A program made the translations under genes and the position numbers. Under the pieces are notes generated by a model. It did no database searches. It saw nothing but the letters and a program-made list of their open reading frames with translations, and was not told where the DNA came from. 64,000 nt of DNA. Origin: Nostoc sp. NIES-3756 (GTDB lineage: Bacteria > Cyanobacteriota > Cyanobacteriia > Cyanobacteriales > Nostocaceae). Location: the NCBI RefSeq assembly GCF_001548375.1, contig NZ_AP017295.1, forward strand, positions 5,479,001 through 5,543,000, in the 5' to 3' direction. This document shows, in pieces, positions 8,771 to 17,677 of the stretch (position 1 is the stretch's first letter; each line of letters opens with the position of its first letter).

Positions 8771-10135
8771 ATGAGTAAAAAACGCAAGTTTCGTTTAGGT
8801 GCATTTATTCAAGCGACTGGACATCATGTTTCTGCATGGCGACACCCAGATGCACAAGCAGATGCTGGACTGAATTTCGAGCATTATCAGGAAATTACTC
8901 AGACTGCCGAACGTGGGTTATTCGATGCCGTTTTCCTTGCGGATAGCCCAGGAGTCTGGGGCGGCGCTCCAGAAAATCAGAAACGCAATGGTAAGCTTGT
9001 GCATTTCGAGCCAGTCACACTATTCTCCGCATTATCTTCAGTGACTAAGAACATCGGCTTCATCGCTACCGCTTCGACTACCTACGAAGAACCTTATACC
9101 CTGGCTCGGAAGTTCGCTTCCCTAGACTACTTGAGTAAAGGTCGAGCAGGCTGGAATGTAGTTACCACAGGTAATGAGAACGCCGCCGCTAATTTCGGAC
9201 TTGAGCATCACCCAGATCATAGCCAGCGTTATGAACGTGCCGAAGAATTTGTAGATGTAGTCAAAGGTTTGTGGGATAGCTGGGAAGACGACGCTTTCAT
9301 CCGTGATAGAGAATCAGGTATCTATTTCGACCCCGAAAAACTGCACGTACTCAACCATAAGGGTAAACACTTTTCTGTCAAAGGCCCCTTAAACGTTGGT
9401 CGTCCACCACAAGGTTATCCAGTAATTGTCCAAGCTGGGGCTTCCGAAGCTGGACGGGAATTAGCAGCACAGACTGCCGAGGTGATCTTTACAGCCAATC
9501 AAACCTTAGCTGATGCCCAAGAATTTTATGCTGATGTTAAAGGTAGGTTGGCTAAGTATGGACGCTCTCCAGATGATTTGAAAATCATGCCTGGCGCTTT
9601 TCCTATCATCGGCCGCACCGAAGAAGAAGCGCAGGAAAAATATGAATTTATTCAATCGTTAATTCACCCTGATGTAGCCTGGGGGATTTTAAGAACCTAT
9701 TACAAAGGTGTGGATCTGTCCAAGTATTCCTTGGATGATTTAGCGCCCGAACTACCCAGCGACACCAACAACAACAAGAGCCGCCTAAAATTGGTCAAGG
9801 ATTTGGCTACTCGTGGCACTCTGACATTGCGTCAGTTGTATCTTGCCCTAGCTACTGCTAGAGGTCATCGCACCATCCTTGGTACTCCAGAAACCATTGC
9901 TGACCAGTTAGAGGAATGGTTTAACAATGATGCAGCAGACGGCTTTAATATCATGCCGCCCATTCTGCCAACCGGATTAGATGAGTTCGTTAACTTAGTC
10001 GTTCCCGTCCTCCAGAAACGCGGACTGTTCCGTACTGAATACGAAGGTAGCAGCTTACGGGAAAATCTGGGGCTACGTCGTCCCGCTAATCGTTTCGCTG
10101 CTCAACAAGTTGCTGAACAGTTAGTGTTGGCATAA
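8771..10135 (+). CDS. FMN-dependent monooxygenase, NtaA/SnaA/DszA type (copy 1)
   Basis: 454 residues of the bacterial luciferase-like superfamily, NtaA/SnaA/DszA branch. These use FMNH2 supplied by a separate reductase to oxidise substrates such as nitrilotriacetate or sulfones. Motifs seen are GAFIQATGHHVSAWRHP near the N-terminus, ERGLFDAVFLADSP, FIATASTTYEEPYTLAR, LDYLSKGRAGWNVVTT and the downstream RYERAEEFVDVVKGLW. The length is normal for the branch. It is first in a nine-gene same-strand cluster and is followed 68 bases later by a very similar copy. No flavin reductase gene is in the cluster. The substrate cannot be named from sequence. Confidence 0.9.
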   Translation: MSKKRKFRLGAFIQATGHHVSAWRHPDAQADAGLNFEHYQEITQTAERGLFDAVFLADSPGVWGGAPENQKRNGKLVHFEPVTLFSALSSVTKNIGFIATASTTYEEPYTLARKFASLDYLSKGRAGWNVVTTGNENAAANFGLEHHPDHSQRYERAEEFVDVVKGLWDSWEDDAFIRDRESGIYFDPEKLHVLNHKGKHFSVKGPLNVGRPPQGYPVIVQAGASEAGRELAAQTAEVIFTANQTLADAQEFYADVKGRLAKYGRSPDDLKIMPGAFPIIGRTEEEAQEKYEFIQSLIHPDVAWGILRTYYKGVDLSKYSLDDLAPELPSDTNNNKSRLKLVKDLATRGTLTLRQLYLALATARGHRTILGTPETIADQLEEWFNNDAADGFNIMPPILPTGLDEFVNLVVPVLQKRGLFRTEYEGSSLRENLGLRRPANRFAAQQVAEQLVLA

Positions 10136-10203
10136 ATAAAGCTACATCAAGATGCGCCTTAAATATTTAATCGATAGCAAGCTTCGCCAACGTACTCAAA
10201 ATT

Positions 10204-11571
10204 ATGAATAAAACACGTAAGCTTCGTTTAGGTGCATTTATCCAAGCCACGGGACACCATATCGCGGCTTGGAGACATCCAGATGCACAAGCAGACGCTG
10301 GATTAAATTTCGAGCATTACAAAGAAATCACTCAGACTGCCGAACGTGGGTTATTCGATGCAGTTTTCCTAGCTGACAGCCCCAGCATACAAGATAGCAG
10401 TGAACCTGAAATTCAGAAGCGTAACGGCAAATTAGCTAAGTTTGAGCCAGTAACTCTATTTTCAGCATTAGCCCCTCTTACTAAAAATATTGGCTTTATT
10501 GCTACCGCCTCGACTACCTACGAAGAACCTTACACCCTGGCTCGGAAGTTTGCTTCCTTAGACTATTTGAGTAAAGGTCGCGCGGGCTGGAATGTCGTTA
10601 CCACTGGTAATGAAAATGCTGCAGCTAATTTTGGACTAGAGTATCATCCAGAACATAGCCAGCGTTATGAACGTGCCGAAGAATTTGTAGATGTAGTTAA
10701 AGGCTTGTGGGATAGCTGGGAAGACGACGCTTTTATCCGTGATAGGGAATCAGGTATCTATTTTGACTCAGAAAAACTGCACATACTCAATCACAAGGGT
10801 AAGCATTTTTCTGTCAAAGGCCCCTTAAATGTCGGTCGTCCACCACAAGGTTATCCAGTAATTGTCCAAGCTGGGGCTTCTGAATATGGGCGTGAACTAG
10901 CAGCAAAAACTGCCGAGGTCATCTTTACAGCCAATCAAACTTTAGCTGATGCCCAAGAATTTTATGCTGATGTTAAAGGTAGGCTGGCTAAGTATGGACG
11001 CTCTCCAGATGATTTGAAAATTATGCCTGGAGTTTTCCCGGTGATTGGCCGGACTGAAGAAGAAGCGCAGGAAAGATATGAATTTCTGCAATCGCTGATT
11101 CATCCCTCGGTAGCATGGGGCTTATTGAAAAGCCGTTATCGAGACATTGATTTATCTGGCTATTCACTTGATGATTTGGCTCCACCTTTACCCACCGATA
11201 CCAACGGGGGTAAAAGCCGGCTGAAGTTGCTGACTGATCTTGTCAATCGCGGCAACTTAACACTGCGTCAATTATATCTGGCTGTTGCTACTGCTAGAGG
11301 TCATCGCACCATTGTAGGTAGTCCAGAAAGTATTGCTGACCAGTTAGAGGAATGGTTTAACAACGGTGCAGCAGACGGCTTTAATGTCATGCCGCCCATT
11401 CTGCCTACAGGATTGGATGATTTCGTGAATCTAGTCGTTCCCATCCTTCAGAAACGTGGACTGTTTCGTACTGAATACGAAGGCAGTACCTTACGGGAAA
11501 ACCTGGGGCTGCTTCGTCCTGCTAATCGTTTTGTCGCCAAGGAAGTTAATGAACAACTGGTGTCAGTGTAA
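10204..11571 (+). CDS. FMN-dependent monooxygenase, NtaA/SnaA/DszA type (copy 2)
   Basis: 455 residues and clearly a tandem duplicate of the preceding gene, with long identical stretches such as SKGRAGWNVVTTGNENAAAN. The differences cluster around the loop after FLADSP (copy 2 has SIQDSSEPE where copy 1 has GVWGGAPE) and in residues 295-330. In this superfamily such loops shape the substrate pocket, so the copies may accept different substrates (inference). The DNA identity is also high in blocks, which suggests a recent duplication or gene conversion. A gap of about 207 bases leads to the amidohydrolase gene. Confidence 0.9.
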   Translation: MNKTRKLRLGAFIQATGHHIAAWRHPDAQADAGLNFEHYKEITQTAERGLFDAVFLADSPSIQDSSEPEIQKRNGKLAKFEPVTLFSALAPLTKNIGFIATASTTYEEPYTLARKFASLDYLSKGRAGWNVVTTGNENAAANFGLEYHPEHSQRYERAEEFVDVVKGLWDSWEDDAFIRDRESGIYFDSEKLHILNHKGKHFSVKGPLNVGRPPQGYPVIVQAGASEYGRELAAKTAEVIFTANQTLADAQEFYADVKGRLAKYGRSPDDLKIMPGVFPVIGRTEEEAQERYEFLQSLIHPSVAWGLLKSRYRDIDLSGYSLDDLAPPLPTDTNGGKSRLKLLTDLVNRGNLTLRQLYLAVATARGHRTIVGSPESIADQLEEWFNNGAADGFNVMPPILPTGLDDFVNLVVPILQKRGLFRTEYEGSTLRENLGLLRPANRFVAKEVNEQLVSV

Positions 11572-11778
11572 AAACTTTTAGTGGTGAGTTCCGAGTGCTG
11601 TGGAGCTAGTTATCTAGACGTGATTTATTGTGTCTCTACATGAGAGTTTTGAAGCTTTTGTGAATTTATCAAGCTTAAAACCAATAAATTGCTGAGGAAC
11701 GAGTAGTAGAATGCTTCGTTTTACTCAGTACCCAGTACTCAGCACTGATTGCTCTGTAATGTTTTCAAGGAAAAAAAC

Positions 11779-13305
11779 ATGAGTGAATACAGCAAATTAA
11801 AAACTTCTCGTTCCGCCGCAATCAAAGCAACCCTAGATTATCCAATTATTGATACAGACGTTCACACCAACGACTTCACCCCGGCTATTGAAGATTACAT
11901 CGCTCAATACGGTGGTGCAAAACTGGTAGACGCATTACGCAAATCAGAATCTTCCCGTCTCAACTCCAAGAGCAACGGTAAAGACTGGTATCAACAAACC
12001 CCAGAAGAACGTCAATACAACCGCACCATCCGCTCTCCTTGGTGGGCAAGAGTAACCCGCAATACTTTAGACTTGGCTACTTACACCTTGCCGGAACTGT
12101 TCTATGAGCGTCAAGCAGAACAGGGTTCTGACTATTCTGTATTATTTCCTAACAACGTCTTAGCACCGACTGGCGCAGGCCCAGAATACCGTCAGCCATT
12201 GCAACGGGCTGTCAATCACTATCATGCTGACTTGTATCGCAAATATAGCGATCGCCTGACGGTAGTCGCTGGCATCCCTATGAACACTCCCCAAGAAGCG
12301 ATTGAGGAGTTAGAATTTGCCGTGAAAACACTAGGTTTAAAAGTAGCGAATATCCCTGGTGGTGTGAAACGTCCAATTAAAGCGATCGCAGATAAATATC
12401 CAGCCGATCAATTCCCCGAAATCGCCAAGTATGCTTCTTATATCGACTTCTACGGTTTAGATAGCGAATACGATTACGATCCCTTCTGGGCTAAAGTCGT
12501 GGAATTAGGAGTACCCGTAACCACCCACTACGGTAGTCAAGGTTGGACTGGTCGCTCCTCTATCAGCAACTACATGAATAACCACATCGGACACTTTGCC
12601 GATGGTTCTCAAGCATTTGCTAAAGCCTTATTCTTTGGTGGAGTTACCAGACGCTTCCCGAATCTGCGCGTAGCTATGCTCGAAGGTGGCTCAGATTGGG
12701 GCGCACACGTCTACATCCATTTAGTAGACCGCTTCTCCAAACGCAGTCTAGAAGGGCTACAAAACTACAACCCAGACCTCACCAATGCTGATGAGTTGTT
12801 AGATTTGTTTGAGCGTTATGGTAGCGAATTTACTCAAGCACGTTCCCTCAGCAAAGAAGAACTGACTAAGACCGTACTGGGTTCTTCCTTCGCTCGTCAC
12901 AGCCGCGCACCCATTGGTGAAGAACTAGAAGACTTTGGCGCAGCCGGAATTAAGACAATTGAAGATATACGCGATCGCTGGGTGAATAGCTTCTTCTTTG
13001 GTTCCGAGTCTGACGACCGCACCATCGCCGCAGCCTTCAACGACAAAGCCAATCCCTTGGGTGTGAAAATCAACGCAATCTACTCTTCAGATGTTGGTCA
13101 CTGGGATGTACCCGACCTCACCGCTCCTCTAGCAGAAAGCTGGGATTTAGTTAGAGAAGGCGTGATTAGCGAAGAAGACTTCAAGTCTTATGTATTCGCT
13201 AATCCCTACAAGTTCTACACCCAAGCTAACCCCGACTTCTTCAAGGGAACAGCTATTGAATCCAAGGTAAGTAATATCGAAGTGCCTCAATTAGTAACAG
13301 CGTAG
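11779..13305 (+). CDS. amidohydrolase-2 family hydrolase
   Basis: 508 residues when started at the ATG at 11779 (MSEYSKLK); CAAGGA lies upstream, and an earlier TTG at 11749 is less likely. The fold belongs to the amidohydrolase-2 group, which contains decarboxylases and C-C or C-N hydrolases acting on aromatic acids. The metal site is suggested by IIDTDVHTND near residue 25, VTTHYGSQGW near 250, MLEGGSDWGAH near 305 and YSSDVGHWD near 440. It is longer than the typical 300-380 residues because of a helical insertion. Its position after two monooxygenases fits a stepwise breakdown of an organic compound, with this enzyme acting on an oxidised intermediate (inference). Confidence 0.85.
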   Translation: MSEYSKLKTSRSAAIKATLDYPIIDTDVHTNDFTPAIEDYIAQYGGAKLVDALRKSESSRLNSKSNGKDWYQQTPEERQYNRTIRSPWWARVTRNTLDLATYTLPELFYERQAEQGSDYSVLFPNNVLAPTGAGPEYRQPLQRAVNHYHADLYRKYSDRLTVVAGIPMNTPQEAIEELEFAVKTLGLKVANIPGGVKRPIKAIADKYPADQFPEIAKYASYIDFYGLDSEYDYDPFWAKVVELGVPVTTHYGSQGWTGRSSISNYMNNHIGHFADGSQAFAKALFFGGVTRRFPNLRVAMLEGGSDWGAHVYIHLVDRFSKRSLEGLQNYNPDLTNADELLDLFERYGSEFTQARSLSKEELTKTVLGSSFARHSRAPIGEELEDFGAAGIKTIEDIRDRWVNSFFFGSESDDRTIAAAFNDKANPLGVKINAIYSSDVGHWDVPDLTAPLAESWDLVREGVISEEDFKSYVFANPYKFYTQANPDFFKGTAIESKVSNIEVPQLVTA

Positions 13306-13313
13306 AAAGTGCT

Positions 13314-13348
13314 GTTAGCGGTAGCGGCGCGTTTAGCGCGTGCTGAGT
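13314..13348. repeat. dispersed 35-base hairpin repeat, copy A
   Basis: Sequence GTTAGCGGTAGCGGCGCG continues to TGCTGAGT. It folds as AGC-G-GCGC, loop GTTTA, GCGC-GT-GCT. It is the same element as the two copies at 37427-37498 and lies directly after the amidohydrolase stop. Confidence 0.85.
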
Positions 13349-13421
13349 AGAGGGTAGGGGGAGAAAAATCAGCAATTTGTTGAATAACTAAAAAATATTA
13401 TTCTCCCTCATCCCTCCTAGC

Positions 13422-13554
13422 GTGTACACACAAATCATTTGATCCCCCTAAATCCCCCTTTTTAAGGGTGACTTGAAGAAATTTCCCCCTTTTTAAGGGG
13501 GGTTAGGGGGGATCGAAACGCCCTTCGGCAACTTTATAAGACTTGTGTGTACAC
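13422..13554. mobile_element. MITE-like element with 12-base terminal inverted repeats
   Basis: Perfect terminal inverted repeats GTGTACACACAA (13422-13433) and its complement (13543-13554) enclose 109 bases. The interior has a second, GC-rich inverted repeat: GATCCCCCTAAATCCCCC near 13441 and GGGGGGTTAGGGGGGATC near 13498, each with TTTTTAAGGG. No transposase is encoded, so any movement would depend on one supplied elsewhere. A target duplication is not evident. The right end abuts the leader of the FAD monooxygenase gene. Confidence 0.7.
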
Positions 13555-13617
13555 CGCAGCCTCATCCCCCTCATCCTCTTCATCTCTCCAATCCTTCCCC
13601 TGCAAACGGAGACTCAA

Positions 13618-15060
13618 ATGACAACAACGACTGACCCCGATTTTGGCCCACGGGAGGCGTTGCGCCTACTTGGCCCCTTTCCTGATAACTGGGTTCCTGA
13701 CCGCCCTGGTGTTGACCACAATGTCACTATCGTAGGTGGGAGTGGTAGTGGTAGCGTTTTTGCATTTGCACTGCGACGTGCGGGTATTGGACGTGTAACG
13801 GTAATTGATGCGGCCGAAGATGAAGCCCATGCTGGTGTATGGCTCACACGGGCGCGGATGAATAAACTCCGCACACCAAAGAACTTGCCAGGCCCGGAAT
13901 TAGGCATTCAGGCGTTGTCATTTCAGGCTTGGTATGAGGCTCGGCATGGTGTTGAGGCTTACGCAGCAATTGACCGCATTCCCCGTGTGCTTTGGGCTGA
14001 ATACCTTAGTTGGTATCGGCGATTCCTTGATATTCAAGTACGTTACAAGACACGGTTGGTGAGAGTTGAGCCTACAACAGATTTCTTGCGTCTCCATTTG
14101 GAAGTGAACGGTGTGCCAACGGTGGAAACCACGCGCAAGATTATCTTCGCTAACGGTGTAGCTGGTACTGGTGGGGCATTTATACCACCTGTATTAGCAT
14201 CTCTGCCACGTACTTTATACGCCCATACGTCTGACGAGATTGACTTCACTGCACTACGCGGTAAAACTGTAGCGGTGTTGGGTGCTGCGGCCTCGGCTTT
14301 TGATGCGGCTGGGGTAGCTTTGGAATCAGGAGCGAAAGAAGTACACTTATTTGCACGGCGTTCAGAAATTGCATCGCTACCAATCAATCGTGTACGGGGC
14401 TATGCTGGGGTTTATGATAACTATCCGCAGCTACCTGATTCAGCCCGTTGGTTTCAAGCTTGGCGCTTTCGCCAAGTCGGCTCTACACCACCACCGGATG
14501 CTATTGACCGTGTAGTCGCCTTCCCCAACTTCCATCTACACCTATCCGCACCGTGGAGAGTAGCGCAAGAGCAGAATGATCGCATCGTCGCCCAGGTAAA
14601 TGATGATACTTTTCAATTTGACTTTGCGATCGCAGGTACAGGCTACTTTGTTGACCCAACAAAGCGACCAGAACTAGCAGACTTTGCTCATCATATTGCC
14701 CTGTGGCGCGATCGCTACGAACCACCAGCCGACCAGCGTGACGATGAACTCAGTACTTACCCTTATCTTGGTAGCGCCCATGAATACCAAGAAAAGATTC
14801 CTGGTAGCGCACCTTTCCTAAAAGATATTCATGTCTTCAACCCTGCTGGTTTCGTTAGCTTTGGTCTACCCATCGGCGATATACCCAGCATCCGGCGTGA
14901 CATACCCGCAATAGTAGGACGTATCAGCCACGACTTATTCGTCGCTGACTGGGCGCTACACGAAGCCCGTATAACTAGCAACGACATTGCTCCAGACTTC
15001 GATGCTTCACGCTACGCAGATGCACTGTGGAAACAGCCAGCAACTTTAGCGGTTAGTTGA
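13618..15060 (+). CDS. FAD-dependent monooxygenase / flavoprotein (FMO-like)
   Basis: 480 residues from the ATG at 13618 (MTTTTDPDFG). An upstream extension to 13543 would be encoded by the end of the MITE-like element and is rejected. A first Rossmann motif VTIVGGSGSGSVFAFALRRAG (about 39-59) binds FAD. A second glycine-rich motif VAVLGAAASAFDAAG (about 218-232) is placed as the NADPH site of flavin-containing monooxygenases. An FxGxxxHxxx(D)-type fingerprint is not clear, although AHTSDEIDF sits in the corresponding place. Base composition is richer in G and C than its neighbours, which hints at transfer. It probably oxygenates a heteroatom in the pathway. Confidence 0.8.
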   Translation: MTTTTDPDFGPREALRLLGPFPDNWVPDRPGVDHNVTIVGGSGSGSVFAFALRRAGIGRVTVIDAAEDEAHAGVWLTRARMNKLRTPKNLPGPELGIQALSFQAWYEARHGVEAYAAIDRIPRVLWAEYLSWYRRFLDIQVRYKTRLVRVEPTTDFLRLHLEVNGVPTVETTRKIIFANGVAGTGGAFIPPVLASLPRTLYAHTSDEIDFTALRGKTVAVLGAAASAFDAAGVALESGAKEVHLFARRSEIASLPINRVRGYAGVYDNYPQLPDSARWFQAWRFRQVGSTPPPDAIDRVVAFPNFHLHLSAPWRVAQEQNDRIVAQVNDDTFQFDFAIAGTGYFVDPTKRPELADFAHHIALWRDRYEPPADQRDDELSTYPYLGSAHEYQEKIPGSAPFLKDIHVFNPAGFVSFGLPIGDIPSIRRDIPAIVGRISHDLFVADWALHEARITSNDIAPDFDASRYADALWKQPATLAVS

Positions 15061-15123
15061 TAGTGGACAGTTGACAGTTATTTTTCTCCTCATCTCCCCC
15101 ACTCATAACCAGGAGTCAAAACT

Positions 15124-15789
15124 ATGCCCGTCGAACAACGCCCCCAAGACAATAACAATGGTTCCTTGCCTTATCTTTTTGCGCCTGCTGCTAATGATGT
15201 GAGTAAACCCGCGCCTCTGGTATTGTTTTTGCATGGAGCGCGCGATCGCGGAACCGATCTAAATGTCCTACTAAAGTGGGGTTTACCTCGTTTCGTGGAT
15301 TCCTCATCTGCATTACCTTACTTCTTTGCCGCGCCTCAGCTACCAGAAGGACAGACTTGGGTAGACAGAGAAGCTGATGTTATTGCTTTACTAGATAGTC
15401 TCATCGCCTCCCAAGCCATTGACCCATCCCGTATCATCTTGTCTGGTTTCAGCTTAGGTACGGCTGGGGCTTGGCATATCGCTGCTTCTCATCCTGGTCG
15501 CTTTGCTGGTTTGGTAGCTGTATCAGGTCGCGCACCTAAGACATTAGAAGCAGACCAACTAGCAGCGCTCAAGGAAATTCCTATCCAGATTTTCCAAGGT
15601 GGTAAGGATGAAAAACTGTTAGTTGAGGATACACAGCAGATTGTTGATACCTTGCGTGCAGCTGGCGCAACAGTAGATTTTACTGTACTACCTGATGGCG
15701 ACCATTTCATAGCTGATGAAGTATATGGTGATTCCCAGTTGCAACAATGGCTGATTGCTCAACAGCGTCGCGCTTCTGTAGCTGTGTAA
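15124..15789 (+). CDS. alpha/beta hydrolase, phospholipase/carboxylesterase-like
   Basis: 221 residues. The oxyanion region is LVLFLHGARDRG (about 32-43), the nucleophile elbow is GFSLGTAG with Ser at about residue 106, and the acid/base residues are in GGKDEKL and DGDHFIADE (His near residue 195). The size and pattern match the small phospholipase/carboxylesterase or predicted-peptidase group. There is no signal peptide, so it acts in the cytoplasm. It lies 63 bases after the FAD monooxygenase and 82 before the SGNH hydrolase, so it is in the same transcript. It probably cleaves an ester made or exposed in the pathway (inference). Confidence 0.85.
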   Translation: MPVEQRPQDNNNGSLPYLFAPAANDVSKPAPLVLFLHGARDRGTDLNVLLKWGLPRFVDSSSALPYFFAAPQLPEGQTWVDREADVIALLDSLIASQAIDPSRIILSGFSLGTAGAWHIAASHPGRFAGLVAVSGRAPKTLEADQLAALKEIPIQIFQGGKDEKLLVEDTQQIVDTLRAAGATVDFTVLPDGDHFIADEVYGDSQLQQWLIAQQRRASVAV

Positions 15790-15871
15790 TACGTTTATAT
15801 TTGTGAGATGATGAGTAAAATCATCAAAGTCATACTTCATACTAGCCAACACCGTACTTTCGGCTTAATTA

Positions 15872-16495
15872 ATGTCAGACTCTCGCCAGGAAATCAGAAT
15901 TTGTTTTATTGGTGAATCCTTTGTCAATGGCACGGGTGATCCTGAGTTTCTGGGTTGGACTGGTAGAGTCTGCCGCAATGCTGAGTCCCAAAAGTATGCC
16001 ATCACTTATTACAACTTGGGAGTACGGGCTGAGACGAGTCGGTATCTAAAAGAACGTTGGCGCTGGGAAGTCTCCTATCGTCTGCCTGTAGAGTACGATG
16101 GACGAGTGGTGTTTTCCTTTGGTGTCAACGATTCAGGCTGGGCTGGGCAAAAACAGGGAATTACACTAGCAGAGTCTATCGCTAATACTCGCAGCATTCT
16201 TACACAAGCAAATCAACTCTATCCTACTTTGATGGTCGGGCCGCCACCTTGTGGTGATGACGATCAAGAAACAAGAAATCAAACTATTGCCAAGTTCTCA
16301 CAAGAGTTTGCTTCTGTTTGTCAAGAGATAGGTGTTCCTTATCTTGATGTATTTTCTAGTTTGGTGAACTCACCAGTTTGGTTAACAGAAGCAAAAGCCA
16401 ATGATGGCGCTCACCCTAAAGCAAATGGTTATGCGGAATTTGCAGCGTTAGTACAAAACTGGGAAGGTTGGTTAAATTGGTTCCCGGCTGAGTAA
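15872..16495 (+). CDS. SGNH/GDSL-family hydrolase
   Basis: 207 residues. SGNH blocks are visible: block I FIGESFVNG with the nucleophilic Ser near residue 15, block III FSFGVNDSGW with Asn near 85, and block V NDGAHPKANGY with the Asp-His pair near 185. Members hydrolyse esters or remove acyl groups. There is no signal peptide, unlike many secreted GDSL lipases. It is the second hydrolase in the cluster and the two may act on different ester or thioester steps. The start ATG at 15872 is the only good choice. Confidence 0.82.
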   Translation: MSDSRQEIRICFIGESFVNGTGDPEFLGWTGRVCRNAESQKYAITYYNLGVRAETSRYLKERWRWEVSYRLPVEYDGRVVFSFGVNDSGWAGQKQGITLAESIANTRSILTQANQLYPTLMVGPPPCGDDDQETRNQTIAKFSQEFASVCQEIGVPYLDVFSSLVNSPVWLTEAKANDGAHPKANGYAEFAALVQNWEGWLNWFPAE

Positions 16496-16547
16496 CTGGG
16501 TTAATCGCCCTCTAATTAAAAATTGCGTTTATCAAGCAATAATAATC

Positions 16548-17546
16548 ATGACATTACCAACAACTAAACTTGGTCGTACTGGACTGACCGTTTCTCGTCT
16601 GTGTCTTGGCACAATGACCTTTGGATTGCAGACAGATGAAGAAACTTCCAGACGGATTCTCGATACAGCCGCCGATGCTGGGATTAACTTTCTGGATACA
16701 GCCGATGTTTATCCTTTGGGTGGTGGGTTGACTACTGCTGGTAGCACTGAGGAAATCATTGGACGTTGGCTCAAAGGCAAACGCGAACATTTTATATTGG
16801 CGACTAAGGCTGTGGGAAAAGTAGGCCCTGCACCTTGGGATCAGGGAGCTTCGCGTAAACATATATTAGATGCGATCGATGCTTCTCTTAGACGACTGGG
16901 AACCGATTATGTTGACTTATATCAATTGCACTCTGATGATGTGTCAACTCCCCTTGATGAGACTTTGGAAGCATTAGATATAGTAGTGCGTTCTGGTAAA
17001 GCACGTTACATCGGGGTTTCCAACTTCTTGGCTTATCGACTCGCCCGTGCTTTAGGTCGTGCTGAGGTGCGCAATTTAACTCGGTTTGTTTCCATTCAAC
17101 CGCGTTATAACCTGTTATTCCGGGAAATCGAGCGTGAATTATTACCTCTGGCGCAAGAAGAAGGATTAGGCGTAATTCCCTATAACCCTTTGGCGGGTGG
17201 CTTGCTCACTGGTAAACATAGTCAAGCACAAGGCCCAACTGAAGGTACTCGTTTTACTTTAGGGACAGCCGCAGAACGTTATCAGGAACGTTACTGGCAC
17301 GATCGCCAGTTCCAGACTGTGGAAGAATTACGTACAGTTGCAGATTTGGCTGGATTATCTCTGACTACTTTAGCGATCGCTTGGGTATTAGCTAATCCCA
17401 TTATCACCGCCCCCATCATCGGTGCTAGCCGTCCAGAACAACTGACTGACACCCTCAAAGCTGTAGAAGTCAAACTTGACGACCATTTGAAACAAAAATT
17501 AGACGATATCACCGCCGAATACCGTCGGGGAGACTCTGTTCGTTAG
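16548..17546 (+). CDS. aldo/keto reductase
   Basis: 332 residues with a complete AKR (beta/alpha)8 pattern. The catalytic tetrad is readable: Asp and Tyr in FLDTADVYPLGG (near 49-56), Lys in ILATKAVGK (near 85) and His in LYQLHSDD (near 125). NADPH-binding residues are in the GASRPEQL motif near residue 300. Members reduce aldehydes or ketones with NADPH. It follows the SGNH hydrolase by 52 bases. In context it would reduce a carbonyl product of the monooxygenases (inference). A heptamer tandem repeat begins 18 bases after the stop. Confidence 0.9.
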   Translation: MTLPTTKLGRTGLTVSRLCLGTMTFGLQTDEETSRRILDTAADAGINFLDTADVYPLGGGLTTAGSTEEIIGRWLKGKREHFILATKAVGKVGPAPWDQGASRKHILDAIDASLRRLGTDYVDLYQLHSDDVSTPLDETLEALDIVVRSGKARYIGVSNFLAYRLARALGRAEVRNLTRFVSIQPRYNLLFREIERELLPLAQEEGLGVIPYNPLAGGLLTGKHSQAQGPTEGTRFTLGTAAERYQERYWHDRQFQTVEELRTVADLAGLSLTTLAIAWVLANPIITAPIIGASRPEQLTDTLKAVEVKLDDHLKQKLDDITAEYRRGDSVR

Positions 17547-17563
17547 GTTTTGGGGCAAATACT

Positions 17564-17602
17564 AATTCGTAATTCGTAATTCGTAATTCGTAATTTGTAA
17601 TT
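17564..17602. repeat. short tandem heptamer repeat (AATTCGT)
   Basis: About five copies of AATTCGT, the last degenerate, between the aldo/keto reductase and the binding-protein gene. The same unit recurs at 18717-18737, 44026-44060 and 54780-54817. Confidence 0.9.
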
Positions 17603-17677
17603 GAGAAATTTAGCGAATTGGAATTACAAATTATCAACCTTTACATCAGCAATATCTCACAGATCAATTAAACAAAT

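Noticed and set aside
13543..13617. N-terminal extension of the FAD monooxygenase
   Set aside because: Encoded by the terminal repeat of the MITE-like element; the ATG at 13618 has the better context.
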